From Lewinellaceae bacterium (GTDB lineage Bacteria; Bacteroidota; Bacteroidia; Chitinophagales; Saprospiraceae), in NCBI GenBank assembly GCA_020636075.1, contig JACJYO010000001.1, positions 620,001 through 684,000 of the forward strand: DNA of 64,000 nucleotides. Reading direction: 5' to 3'. Both the position numbers and the translations under genes were made by a program. Positions 53,701 to 63,400 of the stretch are shown here, in pieces (position 1 is the first letter of the stretch; each line of letters opens with the position of its first letter). The notes below the pieces were generated by a model. It was not told the DNA's origin and did not search any database. It saw nothing but the letters and a program-made list of their open reading frames with translations.

Positions 53701-56447
53701 TGGGCCGGTGCTGGCGGCACGTCACCAACGCAATCAAAATGGAGATCAAGTGGTGTCACAGCCAATACCGGAGGCTGAGTATCATTAATGTGGATCGTTT
53801 GAACAAAGGCAGTGAAATTACCGCAGTCATCCTCTGCCGTCCAGGTACGCGTGATCGAGTAGCTGTTCGGGCAGTCGCCCGGTATCTCCACTTCACTGAA
53901 TTCGACATCCACCGGAGCACCGCAGTTATCCGTTGCATAAACAGCCGGGATATTGGGCACATCGTCAGCACAAGCAAAGTACAGTACCGGAAACATCGGC
54001 AAGTTATGCAGCACCGGTTTCTTTGTATCGTTGATGTTGATCGTCTGAACAAAGATGGTCGAGTTGCCGCAATCGTCTTCTGCCGTCCAGGTACGCGTGA
54101 TCGAGTACTGATTCGGGCAAGTACCCGGTGCTTCAACTTCACTGAACTCAATATCGACCGGAGCGCCACAGTTATCGGTAGCGGTTACTGCCGGTGGGGC
54201 CGGTACCTGTTCGGAGCATTCGAGATTCAATACTGCGTTCACCGGCAAGCCAACCAGATTGGGGGCCTTGGTGTCGCTGATATTGATCGTCTGCACGAAA
54301 GAGGTCGAGTTACCACAATCATCCTGGGCAATCCAGGTGCGTGTAATCGAATATTGGTTCGGACAAGTACCCGGAATTTCAACTTCGCTGAAGTCAACAA
54401 TAACCTGAATACCACAGTTGTCTGTTGCTGTAACCGGTGGTACATCAGGAACTTGTTCGGAACATTCAACATTAACCACAGCATTGAGTGGCAAGCCAAC
54501 CAATACTGGAGCTTCATCGTCGTTTACATTGATCACTTGTTGACGCGAAGTACTGTTTCCGCAATCATCCTGGGCATTCCAGGTACGGATCAGGGTGAAG
54601 CTGTTCGGGCAATCACCCGGTTGAATGGTTTCGCTAAAGTCAACAATGATCGGCACATCACAATTATCCGTCAACGTCAGTTGTGGAACCGGCGGTACGG
54701 CTTGCGCGCAAGACAGGTTCAACGGTGTTTCCGGAGCCGGCTGATCCCATACAGGCGCCTTATCGTCTTTCACCATAATCACCTGCTGACGCTGCGTACT
54801 GTTACCGCAGTCATCTTCAGCCGTCCAGTAACGGACGATATTAAATTCGTTCGGGCAAGTACCCGGTTCGAGAATTTCAGTGTACTCCACATCTACCGGA
54901 ATGCTGCAATTGTCGTTGGCTTCCTGCCACATGATCTGCGGTACGTCTTCAGCACATTCGAGCATCAACCACTCCGTAGGCGCATTTGTAGTCCAGTACG
55001 GCGCTTCAATATCCGTGATGTTAATTGTCTGTACGAAAATCGTGCTGTTGCCACAGAAATCTTCGGCCGTCCAGGTACGCTCGATGGTGTACTGGTTCGG
55101 GCAGCTGCCCGGAATTTCTACTTCGAAGAATTCAAGATCGACCGGGGACGTGCAATTATCTGTAACAGTTACTACAGGCACCTCCGGCACATCTTCCGAA
55201 CAATCAACCTCTACCAATGCGTCGGGCAAGCCATGCAGAACGGGCTTCTCCGTATCCGGAACGATCGTAATCGTTTGCTGCTTGGTCGTCGTATTGTTAC
55301 AGTGGTCCGTCGCCGTCCAGGTCACCGTAATCGTATAGGTTTCCGGTGCGCAGACATTCAGCGCGGTGCTCGAATAGTCGAAGGTCAGCTCCGGATCTGT
55401 ATCACAGTTATCCGATGCCGTAGCGCTTTCCAGCCAGTTGGTAATTGTTGCGGCCGGATCGCTGATCGGGCTGATATCCTGACAATCCAGTACCAGAGGC
55501 GCCGGTACAGTGATCGACGGTTTCTCCGTATCCGGAATTACCGTGATCGTCGAAGCCTTCGTCGTGCTGTTGTTACAGTGATCCGTCGCCGTCCACGTTA
55601 CCGTGATCGTATAGGTCTGCGCTGCACAGATATTCAACTCTGACATGTTGAAATCATACGTGAACTCCGGATCCGTATCGCAATTATCCGATACACTGGC
55701 TGAGGCCAGCCAATCCAGTATCTGTGCCGTCGGGTCGGCCGTCTCACTCAGGTCACCACAATCAAGTACCAATGGATACTCCGGCAAGGTGATCGATGGT
55801 TTCTCCGTATCCGGAATTACCGTGATCGTCGAAGCCTTCGTCGTGCTGTTGTTACAGTGATCCGTCGCCGTCCACGTTACCGTGATCGTATAGGTCTGCG
55901 CTGCACAGATATTCAACTCTGACATGTTGAAATCATACGTGAATTCCGGATCCGTATCGCAATTATCCGATACACTGGCTGAGGCCAGCCAATCCAGTAT
56001 CTGTGCCGTCGGGTCGGCTGTCTCACTCAGATCGCCACAATCCAGCACCAGCGGATACTCCGGCAAGGTGATCGTCGGTTTCTCCGTATCCGGAATTACC
56101 GTGATCGTCGAAGCCTTCGTCGTGCTGTTGTTACAGTGATCCGTCGCCGTCCACGTTACCGTGATCGTATAGGTCTGCGCTGCACAAATATTCAACTCTG
56201 ACATGTTGAAATCATACGTGAATTCCGGATCCGTATCGCAATTATCCGATACACTGGCTGAGGCCAGCCAATCCAGTATCTGTGCCGTCGGGTCGGCCGT
56301 CTCACTCAGATCGCCACAATCCAGCACCAGCGGATACTCCGGCAAGGTGATCGTCGGTTTCTCCGTATCCGGAATTACCGTGATCGTCGAAGCCTTCGTC
56401 GTGCTGTTGTTACAGTGATCCGTCGCCGTCCACGTTACCGTGATCGT
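44796..56447 (-). CDS. Second T9SS giant adhesin, C-terminal part (continues from 56410-64000 across a 2-nt frameshift)
   Basis: About 3,880 codons open from the frameshift near 56450 to the stop at 44796, with no plausible ATG start of its own. Order: the last units of a 93-residue HYR-like array; about 15 units of about 82 residues (pattern VNIECSEDVPAVP...TATDNC...PGTCPNQYTITRTW); HYR modules; a unit with GNNDGIDNDGDGQTDEADE; then a block homologous to the other adhesin from about 49,100. The end has a carboxypeptidase-regulatory-like domain, a dockerin-like duplication (about 45,840-45,500), a cohesin-like domain and a type A T9SS tail (LYQNQPNPW to MIQTK). The cysteine pairs of each module probably form disulphides outside the cell. 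Confidence 0.9.
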   Translation of the reverse strand, partial: TITVTWTATDHCNNSTTKASTITVIPDTEKPTITLPEYPLVLDCGDLSETADPTAQILDWLASASVSDNCDTDPEFTYDFNMSELNICAAQTYTITVTWTATDHCNNSTTKASTITVIPDTEKPTITLPEYPLVLDCGDLSETADPTAQILDWLASASVSDNCDTDPEFTYDFNMSELNICAAQTYTITVTWTATDHCNNSTTKASTITVIPDTEKPSITLPEYPLVLDCGDLSETADPTAQILDWLASASVSDNCDTDPEFTYDFNMSELNICAAQTYTITVTWTATDHCNNSTTKASTITVIPDTEKPSITVPAPLVLDCQDISPISDPAATITNWLESATASDNCDTDPELTFDYSSTALNVCAPETYTITVTWTATDHCNNTTTKQQTITIVPDTEKPVLHGLPDALVEVDCSEDVPEVPVVTVTDNCTSPVDLEFFEVEIPGSCPNQYTIERTWTAEDFCGNSTIFVQTINITDIEAPYWTTNAPTEWLMLECAEDVPQIMWQEANDNCSIPVDVEYTEILEPGTCPNEFNIVRYWTAEDDCGNSTQRQQVIMVKDDKAPVWDQPAPETPLNLSCAQAVPPVPQLTLTDNCDVPIIVDFSETIQPGDCPNSFTLIRTWNAQDDCGNSTSRQQVINVNDDEAPVLVGLPLNAVVNVECSEQVPDVPPVTATDNCGIQVIVDFSEVEIPGTCPNQYSITRTWIAQDDCGNSTSFVQTINISDTKAPNLVGLPVNAVLNLECSEQVPAPPAVTATDNCGAPVDIEFSEVEAPGTCPNQYSITRTWTAEDDCGNSTIFVQTININDTKKPVLHNLPMFPVLYFACADDVPNIPAVYATDNCGAPVDVEFSEVEIPGDCPNSYSITRTWTAEDDCGNFTAFVQTIHINDTQPPVLAVTPLDLHFDCVGDVPPAPAQWATDNCGVAFVDFSESIDPGPANCPNSMVITRLWIATDLCGNTSSHWQTITVKDEEPPTLAVTPLDLELDCIEDVPPAPTQVALDNCGVAFVDFSESIDPGPGSCPNNVVISRGWVVTDLCGNTAEFWQHITVKDEEPPVLTVTPIDITVNCSEDIPHAPHQVAKDNCGVAFVDFAEEIQPGGCENQYVVVRRWIATDLCGNSSEHWQHITVNDTEAPVLHGLPADAVVNIECSEDVPAVPTVTATDNCESPVDFEFVEVEIPGTCPNQYTIVRTWSAEDACGNSAVFTQTINVSDTEAPVFAGLPADAVVNIECSEDVPAVPVVSASDNCDVPIVVDFSEVEIPGTCANQYTITRTWTAQDDCGNATTFVQTINVSDTEAPVLAGLPTDAEVNIECSEDVPAVPAVTATDNCDVPIVVDFSEVEIPGTCANQYTITRTWTAQDDCGNATTFVQTINVSDTEAPVLAGLPADAMVTGDCADDVPAVPVVSATDNCSVPIDVDFTESTVPGDCANSFTVVRTWTAIDDCGNATAFTQTIVISDDEAPVLVGLPADATVTGDCADDVPAVPVVTATDNCTSPVDADFTETTVPGDCANSFTVIRTWTAVDACGNATAFTQTIVISDDEAPVLVGLPADATVTGDCADDVPAVPVVTATDNCTSPVDVDFTESTAPGNCANSFTVVRTWTAVDACGNATAFTQTINITDDVLPVLSCPANAMAQCTVDEIPVYDNLSEFESAGGIATDNCGLNSSLFGLQSETSVGNVYTRIYEVTDLCGNIGTCAQTITVLDTEAPTFVNCPADITVGNDVDKCGANVVFSTPIAEDNCDIIASVSQTGGLPSGSLFPVGQTVITFTAADSTGNTSTCQFTIEVMDMQTPTAVCQNITVNLNAQGTATASAVMVGGASTDNCPGALTLTLSQTTFDCSQVGNNNVVLTVTDGAGNSSVCNATVQVRDLMPPTFTCPAPQTVNSCDGLVPDLVAMITDAADNCGVATISQNPVAGTNFGNAHGQSVDVTITVMDVNGNVATCVVPVMIVDNVPPTFMNCPTTMVMVANDVDKCSGKLNWSIPVATDNCTLLSVVQISGPAPGTAVPVGQPQTVTYRAFDAAGNSSTCAFQVQVVDTQIPNIDDDIVMPANVTVECNNVPAPYVLTNDDVNDNCTASEDLVIVFTEVRTDGDCPFNYVLTRTWTITDEAGNQRKHIQKITVRDTTAPTAVCQNATVTLDKTGNITITAAQINNGSTDNCSLAANLTLSVSPSAFTCANLGPNVVTLTVTDECGNSATCTATVTVEEGIAPCDPQFNAVTTCMNNATNQDNGQFMDVITVKALSGQTWTLTANTGLYSVNSAAPPVAPQALGTGMVLTMGNNDGIDNDGDGQTDEADEMVYYTLKGLHVEGVGYQITLTNNLGQVGTIANKAYYPSPYFTNLEDPFCIETPPFTIEVGEYNNAQGVVTQITVNGVVTSTFDAGALGIGFHTVTATFDAGSATTNLVINGQLVGGTNAEAQADPGCQQTITKVVQIVGTPTTIVCNDLVNVSLDADCVEDILPDDVLEGSYGCFDDYSVVITYPAGTNSYNPPNRVDATHIGKTLNYSLVHAISGNVCWGQIKVEDKLAPSLVCPADLTIACSEPTDVAYTGDVEIEDCSGTSTQIDDEVVDNGECGDPRAIITRTFFVTDDWGNQAACVQTITVIPFDLNDVVLPADVTIDCETAYLNPSATHPSNTGRPSINGAPIGQGTMCSASVGYTDEILDVCEGSYEIHRTWKVSNTCLPLTTSNPIVYTQRIRVKDFGGPQFACPGDVTVSVDPFSCCATAALPSMIISEGCSYITDLKAKVTGIDPNTGNVITFTVDGHLEDFPGNNHWDPDTLAVFPYTNCLPNGSVYTVRYTAADGCGNTSSCEFQLTVADLIPPVSACDEFTQVALGGNGEALINASTFDDGSYDNCAPVEFKARRMNDNDCQDSDFFYDQVKFCCDDVNDTITVVFRVYDVDVQPGAVGLDEYEGHYNDCMVQVFVEDKIKPICNAPANVTVSCENFDPSLWVYGSATATDNCCIDTITTTANYAFFDTLCSKGTITRTFRAFDCGGQSSQCTQRIFVNYEQDYWVKFPNDVIITVCDGTGNYGEPSFSGEDCELFGVSFEDEIFTVVPDACFKIERTWTIINWCTYSPNVGCVTIPNPNPNATTNNPANLVGPTIAPAGTPLPWTPTNVKVNPTDPQTLNYSVFYHGGTYTDYTTGQQITVPGIADVNCFKYKQIIKIIDTQDPVVENCPDSTVQVCDLTANNGDLWNDSGWWSPVINSHDLCEAPTDLNITATDLCSGANINFEFLLFLDLDGDGVMETVVSSTNPPAAGVVNVGNAANPNFTGGVPTPFDLRPVLPNQKYLFTIQETTSGTKRTASVRWNTQQQPGNYVIPELPYGTHKIKWIVSDGCGNETVCEYNFVVKDCKAPTVVCTNGLSVNIMPTAMITLWDIDFLQYTEDNCTPSDKIVTAIRKSGTAPPQAGFPLNPDGTPQKSVTFDCNELGTQFVELWAMDLAGNVDYCETYVIVQDNMGVCAPGDNATVAGFLKTEVGNGLEDANVELEGIHPALPPVSMFDLSDQNGVYGFPNAVPFGTDYTVTPTKDNDPLNGVSTFDLVLINKHILGLEPLNSPYKMIAADANNSRSITTFDIVELRKLILGIYTEFPNNTSWRFVDQTYVFPNPTNPFMDIFPETKSVADIQLSHFDDDFVAVKVGDVNMNAVTSSLMSVEDRTTGELLFDANDRQVKSGEVFTVNFRAADKVKGYQFTLYFPDMEVVDVTAEADDMSERNFGVFNDKHSLTTSFDNERVHGAFAVTFRAHKAGMLSQMLKVSGQITKAEAYAIDAADVMAIALRFNGQNGPVIAGQGFELYQNQPNPWTHRTQIGFYLPEATDATLTVYDETGRLLYGTTGDFGQGYNAFTLDRALLETTGILYYKVETPTDSAVKKMIQTK
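46203..46219. repeat. Palindrome inside the second giant gene
   Basis: CCCCGCC-TGC-GGCGGGG, a perfect 7-bp stem. It encodes APPQA between GT and GFP, where the paralogue has only GT. Confidence 0.6.
51560..55250 (-). repeat. Array of about 15 HYR-like units of about 82 residues
   Basis: Each unit carries one DNC motif, one PGxCxN motif and one DxCGN motif, all with conserved cysteines. Units between 51,560 and 52,700 are nearly identical at the DNA level; units nearer 55,250 have diverged. Confidence 0.88.
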
Positions 56448-57490
56448 ATGTTGTCCCTGCGCAGATGTTCAACTCGTTAAAGTCGAAATCATAGATGAAC
56501 TCCGGATCCGTATCGCAGTTATCCGATACACTGGCTGATGCCAGCCAATCCAGGATTTGCGCCGACGGATCGGCTGTCTCACTCAGATCGCCACAATCCA
56601 GCACCAATGGATACTCCGGCAACGTGATCGTCGGTTTCTCCGTATCCGGTACTACCGTGATCGTCGAAGCCTTCGTCGTGCTGTTGTTGCAATGATCCGT
56701 CGCCGTCCACGTTACCGTGATCGTATAGGTTGTCGCTGCACAGATATTCAACTCTGACATGTTGAAATCATACGTGAATTCCGGATCCGTATCGCAATTA
56801 TCCGATACGCTGGCGGAAGCCAGCCAATCCAGTATCTGTGCCGACGGGTCGGCCGTCTCACTCAGATCGCCACAATCCAGCACCAGCGGATACTCCGGCA
56901 AGGTGATCGTCGGTTTCTCCGTATCCGGAACTACCGTGATCGTCGAAGCCGCTGATGTCGTGTTGTTACAGGCATCTGTCGCCGTCCACGTTACTGTGAT
57001 CGTATACGTTGTCCCTGCACAGATGTTCAACTCGTTATAGTCAAAATCATAACTGAGTTCAGGATCCGTATCGCAATTATCCGATACGCTGGCGGAAGCC
57101 AGCCAATCCAGTATCTGTGCCGACGGGTCGGCCGTCTCACTCAGATCGCCACAATCCAGCACCAGTGGATACTCCGGCAGGGTGATCGTCGGTTTCTCCG
57201 TATCCGGAACTACCGTGATCGTCGAAGCCGCTGATGTCGTGTTGTTACAGGCATCTGTCGCCGTCCACGTTACTGTGATCGTATACGTTGTCCCTGCACA
57301 GATGTTCAACTCGTTATAGTCAAAATCATAACTGAGTTCAGGATCCGTATCGCAATTATCCGATACGCTGGCGGAAGCCAGCCAAGCCTGTATCTGTGCC
57401 GACGGGTCGGCCGTCTCACTCAGATCGCCACAATCAAGCACCAGTGGATACTCCGGCAGGGTGATCGTCGGTTTCTCCGTATCCGGAACT
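55500..57490 (-). repeat. Seven near-identical 279-bp tandem units (93 residues each)
   Basis: Units containing PEYPLVLDCGDLSETADP repeat seven times with a period of exactly 279 bp, visible for example at 55645, 55924 and 56203. More diverged units of the same type extend the array to about 59,370, giving about 15 in all. Each unit has the cysteine triad DNC...NIC...DxCNN. Confidence 0.92.
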
Positions 57491-60400
57491 ACCGTGATCG
57501 TCGAGATTGTTGACGTTGTATTATTGCAGGCATCCGTCGCCGTCCATGTCACAGTGATCGTGTATGTCTCCGAAGCACAGATGTTCAGGTCGGATATGTC
57601 AAAGTCGTAACTAACCGTTGGATCATCATCGCAGTTATCTGTCGCAGAAGCCTGACCCAGCCAATCTAAAATTTGTGCTGACGGGTCAGCTGTCTCACTC
57701 AAGTCACCACAATCCAGTACTATCGGATCCGGTACCGACAGCATCGGCTTCTCCGTATCCGGAACTACCGTGATCGTACGCGATACCGAGGTACTATTTC
57801 CGCAAGCATCTTCGGCCGTCCAGGTTACCGTAGTCACACTTGCTGTGCAGTAATCCAGTTGTGCTGCACCCGTGTACGTCACCGTCGGATCGTCGTCGCA
57901 GTTGTCAGAGGCCGTAACAGCATCCAGCCATTGGGCGATTACCGCAGAGGCATCGTGTGTGCCACCGATATTGCTGCAATCCAGCGTCAAATCGTCCGGT
58001 ATATTCGTGAACATCGGCTTCTCCGTATCCGGAATTACCGTGATCGTACGCGATACCGATGTGTTGTTTCCGCAAGCATCTTCGGCCGTCCAGGTAACTG
58101 TCGTCGTGCTTGCCGTGCAATAATCCAGTTGCGCGGCACCCGAGTACGTCACCGTCGGATCGTCGTCGCAGTTGTCGGAGGCCGTAACGGAATCCAGCCA
58201 CTGTGCAATTACGGCAGAAGCATCATTTGTACCGCCGATATTGCTGCAATCCAGCGTCAAATCGTCCGGTACATGCGTGAACATCGGCTTCTCCGTATCC
58301 GGAACTACCGTAATCGTCGCAGCGGTGGTATTTGCATTTCCGCAGTCATCTACCGCAGTCCATGTAACTGTGAGCACACCTCCGGTACAAACATCCAAAT
58401 CAGTATTGTTGAAATTGTGCGTCACCGTAGGCTCGCTGTCGCAAATGTCGCTTACTGTGTAGTTATCCAGCCAGTCGGCTATTGTTGCGGAAGGCGAAGT
58501 CGTTCCGGAAATATCGCCACAATCCAGCGTGATATTCGCCGGCGCCGTGATTGCCGGTGGCGTTTCGTCTTTCGTGATTACGATCAGCGCCGATGTGGTC
58601 GAAGCATTACCGCAATCATCCATGGCCGTCCAGGTAACCAAGATATCGTCGCCGGTGCAATAGTTGATCGTCGTGCCGCTGAAATTATGCGTCACGGTGG
58701 GCTCGCTGTCGCAGCCGTCACTTACCGTGTAATTATCCAACCAGTCGATAATAGCAGCATTGTTACTCTGCTGATCCTGCACGCAGCTCAGCGTCAAATT
58801 TGCCGGAGGCGTAATGCTCGGCGGCGTTTCGTCTTTCGTGATCACGATCAGTGCCGATGTGGTTGAAGCATTGCCGCAATCGTCCGTGGCCGTCCAGGTC
58901 ACGAGAATATCGTCGCCGGTGCAGTAGTTGATCGTCGTGCCGCTGAAATTGTGCGTCACCGTAGGCTCGCTGTCGCAACCATCGCTTACAATGTAGTTAT
59001 CCAACCAGTCTACAATGGCCGCATCGTTGCTCTGCTGATCCTGTACGCAACTCAACGTCAAATTTGCCGGAGGCGTAATGCTCGGCGGCGTTTCGTCTTT
59101 CGTGATTTCAATCAACGCTGTCTTCGTAGTTACGTTGCCACATTCGTCAACAGCCGTCCACATTACGATGATATCGTCGCCGGTGCAGTAGTTGATTGTT
59201 GTGGCGCTGAAATTGTGCGTCACATCCACCGTACCACATTCGTCGCTGGCCGTGTAGTTGTCCAGCCAGTCGATGATGGCAGCCGAGTTGTCCTGCTGGT
59301 CCTGTACGCAGCTCAGCGTCAGGTTAGCCGGCGGGGTCAGGCTCGGCGGCGTGTTGTCTACTACCGTAAACGAAGCCACAAATGATGTATCGTTGCCGCA
59401 GAGGTCTTTTGCTGTGAACCGGTATTCATACACACCTGTATTGCCGCAGCTTGGGGTGTACTTGATCAGGTCAGTTTCATAGACAAACGAACCGGCAGCA
59501 GCGAGCGGACCCGAACCATAGCGGATCTGGTCCATACCAATGAAATCGTCATTAGAATTTGACGTAGTTTCAATCATGACCGAATTGAAGACCATGGCAG
59601 AGTTTACAATGCCAAAGAAGCGCTCATTGTTATTGGGGAAATTACCCATAGCAATGGTAAAGGCATCACCCGCTGAATTCATAAAGGTCATTTTGGCATT
59701 AGGAGCACTTTGGTCGAAGGCATCCTTAATGTCAATTCCAAATGTATTGATATCACTGTTGAAGCTAAAAGTGATCTTGCGATTACCCCTATAGCCCATG
59801 TACCGGTTACCCGACATGTAATTATCAGAAATAATATCCAAGGCATTGCTTGGCGTACTGATCTGGAAGTCTGGGAAGGTGATGGTATTCAAATTGCTCG
59901 CAGACGATTTACCTTCAAAGCCTTCCGTCGTGATCGTGCCTGCCGTAGCAGCCAGGAAGTCATTCCGGTTGGTATACATCACCGTCACGCCGCCACTGGC
60001 GCCGCCGCACACATCTTCAACTTCACCGCCGCCAAAGTGCGCCAGCCAATCCATCATCGCCATGGGTGCATCGCCACATTCGGCGCTTGCATTTTGCGGG
60101 TAAACTACCCAGTATGGCGCTTCAGTATCTTCAATAATAAAGCTGGCAATCGTATTGGCCGACAGATTGCCACAGGCGTCTTTGGCCTGGAACATGTACA
60201 CCAGTTCCTTGGCGTTGCCGCAACCTTCGATCTCATTCATCAATACCGGCGGTTCCCAGGTGATGCTGCCGCAATCGTCGGAAGCCACCGCGCCGCCGTT
60301 GTTGGCCAACCAGGCGTTCAGTGCCGTTGTATTGCCATTGCCATCACATTCGACCGTCTGGTTTTTAGCCGGCGTGGTAATGGCCGGGCCCTCGGTGTCC

Positions 60401-63400
60401 ACTACTTGCACCGTGGCCGTCCGCGTGGACTTGCGTCCGCAGGCGTCGGTAGCGGTAAACGCAACTGTTGCCGAGCCGGTAGTACCGCAACCGTTGCTCA
60501 GGCCGGTAAAGTTGTTCGAATAAGTAACCAGACTGCAATTGTCGTTGGCTTCGCCGCCGCCGGCAGTGTTCAACCAGGCATTGATCTGGCCATACGGATC
60601 GTTGGTATTGTTGCACTCGATGGTCAGGTCTTGCGGATTAAGCGCCCAAACAGGGGCTTGCGTATCCTGGATGGTGAAGGTTGCCGTGCGTGTTGCCGTG
60701 TTTCCACAGGCATCGGTAGCCGTGAACATCACCGTCGTGGAGCCGGTTTCACCGCAGCCGTTGCTCAGCGCGCCGAAGTTGTTGCTCCAGGTCAGCTCGC
60801 CACAGTTGTCCGTAGCCGAGAAACCGCCGTGGTCGTTCAGCCAATCGATCAACTGGTTGGAGTTGCCGGCGCCATCGCATTCAACCGTCAGGTTGTTCGG
60901 TGTGCCGGTGATCACCGGTGCTGTATTGTCGTTTACATTGATCGTCTGTGTGTACACTGCCGTGTTGCCGCAGGCGTCCGTTGCCAGCCAGGTACGGGTC
61001 AGGGTAAACTTGTTGTCGCACACACCCGGCTGCAGTACCTCGTTGAGGTATACGTTGATCGGATCCGTACAATTGTCCATAGCGATAACCTCCGGTAAAG
61101 CAGGTACATCTTCCGAGCAGGAAACGTTCACCACGGCCGGGGGCAGACCGCCGCCGGTGATGGTGTAGGTACACGGGGCAACAGCCGGCGACATCGGCGA
61201 GCTGCTCGTTATCCAGTTGGCAGCCGTGTTCACCGACGTAGCTACTGCTACTGCAGTTCCGCTGGTGGTTCCGCCGACGCAGGCGAACTTGCCGTTGTCC
61301 GCTTCGCCGGTGGAATTCGCAGTAGTACCGTTCGTCAGGCCCTGTGGCAATGCCGAGGTGTTTGTACTGGTTGTGTTCGTATCCCAACCTACACTACCGT
61401 CGAAGTCGATCGCAGCGAGGTTGGCCCCTGTGATGGCACCTGTCGAGGTATTGAAGCTGCCGCAGAAAGCAGTCACTTGGTCGCCAGAAGTCGACAAGTC
61501 AAATCCACCATCAACATTGGCTACCGTACCAGATGTGGCCGTCAACGCGCCGGGGTTAAAGGTTACCACGGTACCTGCAAGCAGGCCACCACCCGGAACT
61601 GTCCAAGCAATAACACCTTCGTTCGTTGTGAAGGTATTGTCATTAGACTGCCAACCGTTGTCGGTGAAATTGATCACCGTACCAGCAGCAAGTGGTACCA
61701 GTGTTACAATGGCAAACTGATCCGGATTATCCGACTGGAAGGCGACAAAAGCAATGTCGCCGGCAGCCAGGGTGCCGCAATCTTTCGGCGTAGCAGATGC
61801 TCCTTTGAGCACTGGCGCTTCGTTATCGTCCACGGTGATCGTTTGCGTGCAAACTGCTGTATTTCCACTGAAATCAGCCACGCGATAAGTACGCGTCACC
61901 GTGCGTGGGCAGCTGAGGCCATTGTCCACCTCGCTTTCCAGAATAAAGGAAGCCGGGTTGATCGCGCAGTTGTCGGAACCGCTACCACCAGCGCCCATGA
62001 AGGCTGCCCAAGTGGTATAAACCGGATTTTCACCGGCTGCGCAAACAGCAGTCAGCGGATCCGGACAAGAGATTGTCGGTGCAATCTTATCCACCACCGT
62101 CACTACGGCCATGCAACTTGCCGTGTTGGGCATCATAGCCCCATCGGTAGCAGTCAGGATCACAATGTTCGCGCCCAGGTCGTCGCAATCAAACGAACTG
62201 TTGTTAATACCCAGCGTCATACCCGGGCAGTTGTCGCTGCTGTTGTTGTTCACGTCGGATACCGAGATGGACGCCGTACCGGAACCATTCAGCATGACGG
62301 TAATGTCCTTACATACAGCATCCGGTTCCTGGACGTCGTTGACGCGTATCCGGAATGAACAAGTGATGGTGTTGCCGTTGTTGTCCGTCGCTTCGTATTT
62401 GATCAGATGTGGCGAACCGCCAACACTGAACATAGAACCGGTCGGCGAACCCATTGTTTGTGTCACGCCCACTTCGTTCGGCGGGGTGCAGTTGTCGATC
62501 GCCGTTGGCGGTGTCCAGTTGACCCGCGCGCTGCATTTATCGATATCATTGCTTGCAACGATGTCAGCCGGGCAATTCACCCAGTGCAGACCACCGCTAT
62601 CTTCAATAATTATAGTAAAGGTTTTCGAACTTTCGCAATTGCCATAGCTGGCTGTCACGGTAACTTCCCAGGAACCTTCATCTGGTCCTGCGGTGAAGCC
62701 CGGAATAGCCGGGTTCAGGCCGGTGCTGGTACCGTCGGGCAAACCAGCGTCTGCGCCACCAGTCCAGCTGTATTCGATAGCCGGGTTGTTCGGCACCGAA
62801 GAGAGCAGGATAAGGTCTACTGGAAAGTTCGGGCAAAGCGGGCCGATATCAGCCAGATCGTTGATTTCGAGGACGGTACCCTGGCCAATCGTTACGGTCG
62901 TCGTAGCCGTGCAGTCGTTATCGTCTGTTACTGTCACCGTATAGGTGCCGTCGGCCAGGCCACTGTTGGAAGCTGCGGTCGGCGTCAGACCTACACCAAC
63001 ACCCCAGTTGTACTTGTACGGCGTGGTACCACCTGTAGCGCTCACTTGGCCTGCGCCGTCGTTGTTGCCGTCACAGCTTTCAGGTGTTTCGTTGATAGTA
63101 GTGGCGATCAGTTTGGTCGGTTCGTGAATGTCAAAATGTTCAAGAGCTACACAGTCATTTTCATCGGCAACATATAAGATATAGCTACCTGCCGGAAGAT
63201 TATGCACTTCAATACCAGGAACGTTTGCTTCCTCATAAATATAGCCGTTGATTAATGAAAATACTGCAAAGTCATATGGGCCAACACCGCCGAAAGCAGT
63301 ACCAAGGAATCCACCATCTGCCGCACCATTGCAACTTACGTCCTGCGTAGCAAGGACAACAGCTTCCACTTCCGTCGGCTCGGTAACGGCATAAATGCCC

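Noticed and set aside
51505..55643. Long plus-strand reading frames of several hundred codons opposite the giant adhesin
   Set aside because: They are antisense shadows of the repeat units: they repeat with the same period, have no start context and have no recognisable protein family.
44796..56345. Separate 3849-residue gene starting at 56345
   Set aside because: The codon there is TTG inside a repeat unit and the frame is open further upstream; sister units show it is the continuation of the upstream part after a 2-nt deletion.
55500..57490. CRISPR array
   Set aside because: The units are 279 bp, in frame and encode a protein module; there are no short repeats with unique spacers.
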